Below, piece after piece: positions 5,957 to 11,005 of a stretch of 11,005 nt of DNA (positions are counted from its first letter, which is position 1; each line of letters begins with the position of its first letter). A program made the translations under genes and the position numbers. Source of the DNA: an uncultured Traorella sp. GTDB lineage: Bacteria; Bacillota_I; Bacilli_A; Erysipelotrichales; Erysipelotrichaceae. Below the pieces are notes generated by a model. It saw nothing but the letters and a program-made list of their open reading frames with translations, made no database searches and was not told the origin of the DNA. The stretch is from NCBI GenBank assembly GCA_945919165.1, contig CAMEIZ010000056.1, positions 1-11,005 of the forward strand. Direction: 5' to 3'.

Positions 5957-7219
5957 TTAAACAGTTTCTCTCCAAATATTGGCACCCAGAGCTTTTAGTT
6001 TTCCATCTAAATTCTCATAACCGCGATCAATATGATAAATGCTGTGAATTTCTGTAATACCCTGTGCAATCAAGCCACCGATTACCAGGCTTGCTCCGCA
6101 TCTCAAATCTGTTGCTTCAACGACTGCACCATATAACGGTGTTGGCCCATTGATAAAAGAGGCTGGATTTCGCACATCAATATCTGCACCCATTTTATTC
6201 AGTTCATGACAATGTTTAAAACGTTCCGGATAAATAGTTTCAGTTACAACGCTTTGTCCATGTGCCTGAGTTAAAAGAGCTGTCAGCGGCTGCTGAATAT
6301 CTGTCGCAAAACCAGGATATGGCATTGTCTTTATTTCCACTGGAAGCAATGGTTTATCGGTTTCACGAATGATGACAGAATCTACATTGACATCCATATC
6401 AACGCCTGCTTCATTAAGCTTACTTAAAAGAGCTTCCAAATGCGTTGGTATGATGTTTTCTATTTTCATTTCCTTTGCTGCAGCGGCTGCCAATACGATG
6501 TACGTAGCCGCTTCAATTCGGTCAGGAATGATTTCGTGGAAACAGCCTCCCAACTCTTCCACTCCATCAATTGTAATAATATTGGTACCCATACCACGAA
6601 TCTTTGCACCCATACGATTTAGAAGGGTTGCTACGTCGATTATTTCCGGTTCTTTTGCCGCATTTTCAATTGTTGTACGTCCTTTGGCATACACAGCTGC
6701 CATCATAATATTGATCGTTGCCCCAACGCTTGAAATATCCAAAAAGATTTTGGTTCCAATAAGTTCTTTAGCTTCGATTCTCATAATGCCATGATCGTTG
6801 ACAACGGTTGCCCCCAAAGCTTCAAAACCTTTTAAATGCTGGTCAATTGGGCGAGGTCCTAAATAACACCCTCCAGGCATTTTCATTTCAACTTTTTTAT
6901 ATTTGCCTAAAAGTGCGCCCATGAAATAATAACTTGCGCGAAGTTTTCCTACAGTTTCTGATACCATAGGCTTATTGCTCATATGTCTTGGATCAATAAT
7001 AATATGATCCTGTGCTTTAAAAACAACATCAACCCCTAAATCATTCAACAATATTGCCAATGATTTAACATCGCTGATTGTCGGAACACCTACGATCGTA
7101 ACCGGTCCGCTTGATAATATTGCAGCAGGAATCAGCGCTACCGTTGCGTTTTTAGAACCGCTGATACGTACTGTCCCGGATAATTTGTGTCCACCTTCTA
7201 TTTTGATGATTTCTTCCAT
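5957..7219 (-). CDS. murA: UDP-N-acetylglucosamine 1-carboxyvinyltransferase
   Basis: MurA transfers enolpyruvate from PEP to UDP-GlcNAc, the first committed step of peptidoglycan synthesis in the cytoplasm. The 420-residue protein has the expected length for the EPSP-synthase-like fold. Key features are SGSKNA (20-25) with K23 and N24 of the substrate site, the loop PGGCYLGPRPIDQH (115-128) with catalytic C118 (equivalent to E. coli C115), PYPGFATDIQQP, and DRGYENLDGKL near the C terminus. Because the active-site residue is Cys rather than Asp, the enzyme should be fosfomycin-sensitive in principle. GGAGG at 7228-7232 lies 8 bases before the ATG. It is a single gene, convergent with the chrA pair and divergent from the DUF1846 gene. 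Many Bacillota carry two paralogues (murA and murZ/murA2); from this sequence alone I cannot say which one this is. Confidence 0.97.
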   Translation of the reverse strand: MEEIIKIEGGHKLSGTVRISGSKNATVALIPAAILSSGPVTIVGVPTISDVKSLAILLNDLGVDVVFKAQDHIIIDPRHMSNKPMVSETVGKLRASYYFMGALLGKYKKVEMKMPGGCYLGPRPIDQHLKGFEALGATVVNDHGIMRIEAKELIGTKIFLDISSVGATINIMMAAVYAKGRTTIENAAKEPEIIDVATLLNRMGAKIRGMGTNIITIDGVEELGGCFHEIIPDRIEAATYIVLAAAAAKEMKIENIIPTHLEALLSKLNEAGVDMDVNVDSVIIRETDKPLLPVEIKTMPYPGFATDIQQPLTALLTQAHGQSVVTETIYPERFKHCHELNKMGADIDVRNPASFINGPTPLYGAVVEATDLRCGASLVIGGLIAQGITEIHSIYHIDRGYENLDGKLKALGANIWRETV

Positions 7220-7245
7220 CTCGCACTCCTCCGTCTCTCACTTTT

Positions 7246-7251
7246 ATTATA
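7246..7251 (-). promoter_or_regulatory. -10 element of murA
   Basis: A perfect TATAAT on the minus strand ends 26 bases before the murA ATG, predicting a leader of about 20 bases that contains the GGAGG site. No convincing -35 hexamer is seen at 16-18 bases; the surrounding DNA is strongly AT-rich. Confidence 0.55.
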
Positions 7252-7392
7252 TATGATTCACGAATGTTATTCTAGTTTTTAAAACATTTTCAGTTATTTT
7301 CTTCTATGTTTTTGATAAAAAACAAGTGGAATATCTCCATAATTTTCAAATTTTAGATTTTTTTAAATTGTCTTAAAAAATAGCGTTAATTA

Positions 7393-7401
7393 TGTTAGAA
7401 T
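7393..7401 (+). promoter_or_regulatory. Extended -10 promoter of the DUF1846 gene
   Basis: TGTTAGAAT is an extended -10 (TGn plus TAGAAT, five of six). A weak -35, TTAAAA at 7373-7378, lies 17 bases before the hexamer. Transcription would start near 7408, leaving about 14 bases of leader before the ATG at 7422. Confidence 0.55.
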
Positions 7402-7410
7402 AAAAAACTG

Positions 7411-7415
7411 AGGTG
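7411..7415 (+). promoter_or_regulatory. Ribosome binding site that fixes the DUF1846 start
   Basis: AGGTG, within TGAGGTGAA, is 6 bases from the ATG at 7422. An in-frame GTG at 7413 lies inside this site and so cannot be the likely start. Confidence 0.75.
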
Positions 7416-7421
7416 AATATT

Positions 7422-8903
7422 ATGAAAATAGGATTTGATCACAAGAAATATCTTGAAATGCAAAGCCGTCATATAAAAGAAAGAATTCAAATGTTTGATA
7501 ATAAGCTGTATTTGGAATTCGGAGGAAAGCTTTTTGATGATCATCATGCTTCCCGCGTTTTGCCAGGCTTTCAGCCTGACAGCAAGTTAAAAATGCTTTT
7601 AACTTTGAAGGATTCCGTTGAGGTTTTAATTGTTATCAATGCCGCCGATATCGAAAAGAACAAAGTGCGCGGTGATTTGGGTATTTCCTATGATGATGAA
7701 ACACTTCGCTTAATTGATGCTTTTCGCGGAGTTGAATTATACGTTGGCTGTGTTATCATTTCACAATATCAGAATCAGCCAAGTGCAGATAAATTCATTT
7801 ATCACTTAAATCAGCTGGGTATCAAGACAGCTAAACACTATCCGATCAGCGGATATCCAAACAATGTAAAATTGATTGTCAGTGAAGATGGTTTCGGAAA
7901 GAATGATTTTGTGGAAACAACTCGTCCGCTTGTAGTTGTTACAGCTCCTGGACCTGGAAGCGGAAAGATGGCATGCTGTCTTTCTCAACTATATCACGAA
8001 AATAAACGCGGCATTAAAGCCGGATATGCAAAGTTTGAAACCTTCCCGATTTGGAATCTGCCTCTAAAACATCCTATTAATCTGGCTTATGAAGCTGCAA
8101 CTGCAGATTTAAATGACATTAATATGATTGACCCTTTTCATCTGGAAGCCTATGGAAAAACAACAGTCAATTATAATCGCGATGTAGAAATATTCCCTGT
8201 ATTGAATACGATTCTTGAACGAATTATGGGTGAATCACCTTATAAATCACCGACTGATATGGGGGTTAACATGGCTGGAAACTGCATTATTGATGATGAA
8301 GCCTGCAAGCGTGCCAGCAAAGAAGAAATCGTTCGCCGTTACTATGCTGCTTTGGTTGATCAAAAACGCGGTCTGGTAAGTGAGGATACGATTGCTAAAA
8401 TCGAACTTGTCATGAGTCAGGCTGAAACATCTATTGATGAGAGAAAATGTGTGAAAGCCTGTATGGAAAGATTTGAAGCAACTCATGAACCTGCCTGCAG
8501 CATTGAGCTAGCTGATGGTCAGATTATCACCGGTAAAACAACGTCTCTTTTAGGTGCTGCCAGTGCAACGATTTTAAATGCTTTAAAAGTATTGGGTAAA
8601 ATCGATCATGATATATTTTTGATTTCACCAAGTATTATTGAACCAATTCAAAAACTGAAAACACAAAATCTGGGTAATAATAATCCACGTCTTCATGTTG
8701 ATGAAGTTTTGATTGCTCTTTCAATTGCCGCAACTACAAATCCTATCTCTCACACTGCTTTCAAGCAGCTTGAAAAACTAAGAGGCTGTCAGGCTCATTC
8801 AAGTGTAATATTAAGTGATGTCGATATGAATATTTTCAGAAAACTTGGTATTCATTTGACATGTGAACCTGTGTATCAAACTAAAAAGCTTTATCATAAG
8901 TAA
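7422..8903 (+). CDS. DUF1846 / UPF0371 family protein
   Basis: This 493-residue protein belongs to the conserved bacterial family DUF1846 (UPF0371). I recognise it by the N-terminal MKIGFDHKKYLEMQS, LYLEFGGKLFDDHHASRVLP (29-48), the central VVVTAPGPGSGKMA (171-184) and the loop YKSPTDMGVNMAG (274-286). The biochemical role is unsettled as far as I know. APGPGSGK looks like a nucleotide-binding P-loop, but the expected Ser/Thr after the lysine is Met, so classic Walker A function is doubtful. There is no signal peptide or membrane segment, so it should be cytoplasmic. The gene stands alone, with an extended -10 promoter just upstream and a strong terminator directly after the stop. The start at 7422 is set by AGGTG at 7411-7415. 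Family membership is confident; function is not assigned. Confidence 0.92.
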   Translation: MKIGFDHKKYLEMQSRHIKERIQMFDNKLYLEFGGKLFDDHHASRVLPGFQPDSKLKMLLTLKDSVEVLIVINAADIEKNKVRGDLGISYDDETLRLIDAFRGVELYVGCVIISQYQNQPSADKFIYHLNQLGIKTAKHYPISGYPNNVKLIVSEDGFGKNDFVETTRPLVVVTAPGPGSGKMACCLSQLYHENKRGIKAGYAKFETFPIWNLPLKHPINLAYEAATADLNDINMIDPFHLEAYGKTTVNYNRDVEIFPVLNTILERIMGESPYKSPTDMGVNMAGNCIIDDEACKRASKEEIVRRYYAALVDQKRGLVSEDTIAKIELVMSQAETSIDERKCVKACMERFEATHEPACSIELADGQIITGKTTSLLGAASATILNALKVLGKIDHDIFLISPSIIEPIQKLKTQNLGNNNPRLHVDEVLIALSIAATTNPISHTAFKQLEKLRGCQAHSSVILSDVDMNIFRKLGIHLTCEPVYQTKKLYHK

Positions 8904-8925
8904 ACTATCTTCGGATAGTTTTTTT
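8902..8925 (+). terminator. Intrinsic terminator with UUCG loop after the DUF1846 gene
   Basis: AAACTATC (8902-8909) pairs with GATAGTTT (8914-8921) around the four-base loop TTCG, giving the very stable C(UUCG)G tetraloop. Seven T follow (8919-8925). The left arm begins inside the stop codon. Confidence 0.92.
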
Positions 8926-8953
8926 AAAAATTATTTCATTTTATAGTTTGTTT

Positions 8954-8962
8954 TGATAGAAT
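8954..8962 (+). promoter_or_regulatory. Extended -10 promoter of the Lrp-aminotransferase operon
   Basis: TGATAGAAT is an extended -10 of the same form as that of the upstream gene. No clear -35 is present. It ends 19 bases before the ATG at 8982 and is followed by the ribosome binding site GAGGTGA (8971-8977), giving a predicted leader of about 13 bases. Confidence 0.55.
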
Positions 8963-8981
8963 AGAAAAAAGAGGTGAAAGT

Positions 8982-9473
8982 ATGGAAGAAAACATCCTGT
9001 TATCTTTGCTGGAGAAGAATGCCCGTTTAGAAGTAAAAGATCTAGCGGATATCCTTCAGGAAAGTGAAGACAATATATTAGAAAAAATGAGTGAACTTGA
9101 AAAAGAAAAAGTAATCAGCGGTTATCATACCGTGATTAATTGGGATAAAGCCAATGTTGATAAGGTTTCTGCTTTGATTGAAGTGACCTGTCAGCCGGAA
9201 AGAGAATTTGGATACGATCGAATTGCCAGCATGATTTATGCATACAGCGAGGTTGAAACGATGTATCTAATGAGTGGCCGAAGTGAATTTATTGTCATGG
9301 TAGAAGGTAAAACAATGCAGGAAATTTCAAACTTTGTCGGAGCAAAGCTGGCTTGTGTGGATGGTGTAACTGGAACCAGTACAAATTTTGTACTGAAAAA
9401 ATATAAAAGTGCCGGAATCGTGCTTGATGATGAAAAAGATTCAGCTGATGACCGAATGATCGTTACTCCATAA
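8982..9473 (+). CDS. Lrp/AsnC family transcriptional regulator
   Basis: This DNA-binding regulator has 163 residues, a typical length for the family. Residues 1-50 form the AsnC-type winged helix-turn-helix (LLSLLEKNARLEVKDLADIL, then a recognition helix and ISGYHTVINW). Residues about 62-140 form the RAM/AsnC ligand-binding domain (SALIEVTC, VETMYLMSGRSEFIVMVEG, VTGTSTNFVLKKY). An acidic tail of about 20 residues follows. Family members bind amino acids and assemble as octamers or dimers. The stop TAA shares its last base with the ATG of the aminotransferase, so the two proteins are co-translated. The regulator most likely controls its own operon in response to the aminotransferase's amino acid. 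The pair resembles B. subtilis alaR-alaT (yugG-yugH), which is a comparison from memory, so the ligand is inferred only. Confidence 0.93.
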   Translation: MEENILLSLLEKNARLEVKDLADILQESEDNILEKMSELEKEKVISGYHTVINWDKANVDKVSALIEVTCQPEREFGYDRIASMIYAYSEVETMYLMSGRSEFIVMVEGKTMQEISNFVGAKLACVDGVTGTSTNFVLKKYKSAGIVLDDEKDSADDRMIVTP

Positions 9474-10636
9474 TGTACGAAGAATTATTAAATAAGCAGG
9501 TCGTTGATCTCAAACCCAGTGGTATCCGTAAGTTTTTTGATCTTGCGAATACAAAAAAAGGCGTTATATCGTTAGGGGTAGGAGAGCCTGATTTTGCGAC
9601 ACCATGGAATATTTGTGAAGCTGCAATCTATTCCATTAAATCCAAAAAAACCCATTATACAGCCAATAAAGGTTTACCTGAATTAAGAAAAGAAGTTTCC
9701 CTCTATTTAAAAAAGCAATACGATCTTGATTATTCTGCTGAAAAAAATATGATTATTACGGTTGGCGGTAGTGAAGCTATTGATTTATCACTTCGTGCCG
9801 TATTGGAAAAAGGCGATGAGGTCATATTATTGCAGCCTTGTTATGTTGCTTATGAACCCGCTGTTTTATTAGCAGGAGGCATTCCAAAATTTATTGAATT
9901 GAAGAGTGAAAATGAATTCAAACTGACAAAAGAGCAGCTGCAGGCTGCCATTACGGATAAAACAAAAGCAATTGTATTGAATTTCCCATCAAATCCTACC
10001 GGCGGTGTCATGACTCATGAAGACTATGAGCCTTTGATCCCAATTATTAAAGATCACAATTTGATTGTTATCTCTGATGAAATCTATGCCGAGCTATGTT
10101 ATGACGGTAAACACTGTTCACCAGCCAATTTTGATGAAATTAAAGATCTTGTTATCCTGATATCTGGTTTCTCTAAAGCCTTTGCCATGACAGGATGGCG
10201 TTTAGGTTATTTATGTGCAAATGAAACTTTTATTGCTCACATTAATAAAATTCATCAGTATGTCATTATGTCCGCTCCTACAGCAGCTCAATATGGAGCT
10301 ATAGAAGGATTAAGAAATGGACAAAAATATGTTGATGAAATGGTTGAGCAGTATAAACTGAGAAGAAATTATATTGTCAGTGGATTTAACCGCATTGGTC
10401 TTAAAACGCATATGCCGAACGGTGCTTTCTATATTTTCCCTGATATTCGAAAAACAGGATTAACCTCAGTTGAATTCTGCGAAAGATTATTAGAAGAACA
10501 AAACGTTGCTTGTGTTCCCGGAAGTGCCTTCGGTAATGCCGGTGAAGGTTTTATTCGTGTTTCTTATGCTTACAGCATTGAAGAAATTAAAATTGCCATT
10601 GAAAAAATTGCCTTATTTATGGAGCAGTTCAAATAA
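9473..10636 (+). CDS. Class I/II pyridoxal-phosphate aminotransferase (AlaT/PatA-like)
   Basis: This cytosolic PLP enzyme of 387 residues has fold type I. It should swap an amino group between an amino acid and a 2-oxo acid such as 2-oxoglutarate. Visible residues are SGIRKFF (16-22), GVGEPDFATP (35-44), YTANKGLPELR (62-72), FPSNPTG with N174, SDEIY with D202 and Y205, the PLP lysine K235 in SGFSKAFAMTGWRLGY, and the substrate-carboxylate arginine R362 in GFIRVSYA. The overall pattern is that of the aspartate/alanine/aromatic group (subfamily I-gamma). Exact substrate cannot be read from sequence; adjacency to an Lrp-type regulator as in alaR-alaT favours alanine. No ribosome binding site precedes the ATG, which overlaps the upstream stop by one base, so translation depends on re-initiation. 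The last codons form the left arm of its terminator. Confidence 0.93.
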   Translation: MYEELLNKQVVDLKPSGIRKFFDLANTKKGVISLGVGEPDFATPWNICEAAIYSIKSKKTHYTANKGLPELRKEVSLYLKKQYDLDYSAEKNMIITVGGSEAIDLSLRAVLEKGDEVILLQPCYVAYEPAVLLAGGIPKFIELKSENEFKLTKEQLQAAITDKTKAIVLNFPSNPTGGVMTHEDYEPLIPIIKDHNLIVISDEIYAELCYDGKHCSPANFDEIKDLVILISGFSKAFAMTGWRLGYLCANETFIAHINKIHQYVIMSAPTAAQYGAIEGLRNGQKYVDEMVEQYKLRRNYIVSGFNRIGLKTHMPNGAFYIFPDIRKTGLTSVEFCERLLEEQNVACVPGSAFGNAGEGFIRVSYAYSIEEIKIAIEKIALFMEQFK

Positions 10637-10646
10637 CTGCTCTTTT
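10622..10646 (+). terminator. Terminator built from the last codons of the aminotransferase
   Basis: GAGCAGTT (10622-10629) pairs perfectly with AACTGCTC (10635-10642) around the loop CAAAT, followed by four T (10643-10646). The left arm is the coding sequence for Glu-Gln-Phe, and the loop and right arm contain the stop codon. The T run is short, so termination may be partial. Confidence 0.75.
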
Positions 10647-10648
10647 AC

Positions 10649-10677
10649 TTGTAAACTTTTAAAATATTCGATAAAAT
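10649..10677 (+). promoter_or_regulatory. Promoter of the HAD hydrolase gene
   Basis: TTGTAA (10649-10654), a 17-base spacer and TAAAAT (10672-10677) fit sigma-A at four and five of six positions. The -35 begins three bases after the terminator's T run. Transcription would start near 10684, with AAAGGAG at 10692-10698 before the ATG. Confidence 0.6.
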
Positions 10678-10703
10678 GGACTAGATATTTGAAAGGAGTT
10701 TTT

Positions 10704-11005
10704 ATGGAGCAGCAATTTGTTTTTGTCGATATAGACGGTACACTTTATGATCATACTCATGAATGTATTCCTTCATCAGCCCTTCAAGCGATAAATGATG
10801 CCGTATCTAATGGTCATAAGTTATTTCTCTGCACAGGAAGAAATCAATCTGACGTTGGTCAATTATATAGTCAGTTACCATTCAGTGGTATGATTTTTTC
10901 AAGTGGTGCACAAATTGTCATACAATCTGAAAATGTTCATTTTCATGCATTTCCTATTCATTCACTTAATCAGCTTATAGAATATTTACGTGAGCATTCC
11001 ATTCA
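10704..11005 (+). CDS. Cof-type HAD-superfamily phosphatase (5' part, continues beyond window)
   Basis: One hundred complete codons of a HAD hydrolase are present before the right edge. Motif I is FVDIDGTL (7-14) with nucleophile D9 and acid/base D11. Motif II is the threonine in LFLCTGR (T44). SSGAQIV (66-72) is the Cof-subfamily counterpart of the usual NGA segment. Cof-type (class IIB cap) proteins are about 250-290 residues and dephosphorylate sugar phosphates, flavin or pyridoxal phosphates; the substrate cannot be told from this portion. AAAGGAG at 10692-10698 lies 5 bases before the ATG, a strong site. The gene has its own promoter just after the aminotransferase terminator, so it need not belong to that operon. 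Motifs III and IV and the cap domain are outside the window. Confidence 0.92.
   Translation, partial: MEQQFVFVDIDGTLYDHTHECIPSSALQAINDAVSNGHKLFLCTGRNQSDVGQLYSQLPFSGMIFSSGAQIVIQSENVHFHAFPIHSLNQLIEYLREHSI

Noticed and set aside
6369..6794. Open frame of 141 codons on the plus strand inside murA
   Set aside because: It is antisense to a fully conserved enzyme, has low-complexity Ser/Ile/Ala composition typical of shadow frames, and no ribosome binding site.
7327..7339. Inverted repeat TGGAATATCTCCA in the murA-DUF1846 gap
   Set aside because: The arms are only four bases and are not placed at either promoter; likely chance in AT-rich DNA.
7220..7412. Riboswitch or small RNA in the largest intergenic gap (193 bases)
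   Set aside because: The region is AT-rich without stable stems, T-box or known riboswitch motifs; two divergent promoters with short leaders explain it.
7413..7421. GTG start giving an extra MNI at the DUF1846 N terminus
   Set aside because: The GTG is part of the ribosome binding site AGGTG; the family start MKIGFDH matches the ATG at 7422.
7596..7980. DUF1846 protein as a P-loop kinase
   Set aside because: The loop APGPGSGKM lacks the Ser/Thr after Lys, and I see no Walker B or other kinase motifs, so the name is not justified.

Overview
The window looks like chromosome of a low-GC Gram-positive bacterium (Bacillota). Evidence is the AT-rich intergenic DNA, AGGAGG-type ribosome binding sites, TATAAT and TGnTAGAAT -10 elements, a CcpA-type (cre) site, and a gene set typical of the phylum. 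The presence of murA argues against wall-less Mollicutes. The style of the genes suggests an Erysipelotrichia-like gut lineage, but that placement is an inference and was not tested by any search.

Layout, left to right. (1) 1-1911, minus strand: a glucose/maltose-type phosphotransferase system. A MalX-like IICB permease is followed by a separate IIA gene that overlaps it by 8 bases and runs off the left edge. A strong promoter whose -35 box lies inside a cre-like site precedes it, with a perfect 13-base palindrome at the predicted transcription start. (2) 2082-4682, minus strand: a tight three-gene operon, tsaC (tRNA t6A synthesis), glyA (serine/glycine and one-carbon metabolism) and a tyrosine-phosphatase-like protein. 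(3) 4792-5900, plus strand: two overlapping half-size ChrA-family transporter genes that probably form one heteromeric transporter. (4) 5957-7219, minus strand: murA, the first committed step of peptidoglycan synthesis, convergent with the chrA pair across a shared hairpin terminator. (5) 7422-8903, plus strand: a DUF1846/UPF0371 protein of unknown function with its own promoter and terminator. (6) 8982-10636, plus strand: an Lrp/AsnC regulator overlapping a class I aminotransferase by one base, an arrangement like Bacillus alaR-alaT. (7) 10704 to the right edge: the start of a Cof-type HAD phosphatase.

The region is mostly housekeeping metabolism packed densely, with no gene-free stretch above 300 bases. 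I saw no mobile element, CRISPR array, tRNA, rRNA or riboswitch. I do not see a clearly new multi-gene system. The most interesting points are the control region of the PTS operon, the unrelated phosphatase beside tsaC and glyA, the uncharacterised DUF1846 gene, the missing ribosome binding site of tsaC, and the repeated use of very short 5' leaders.
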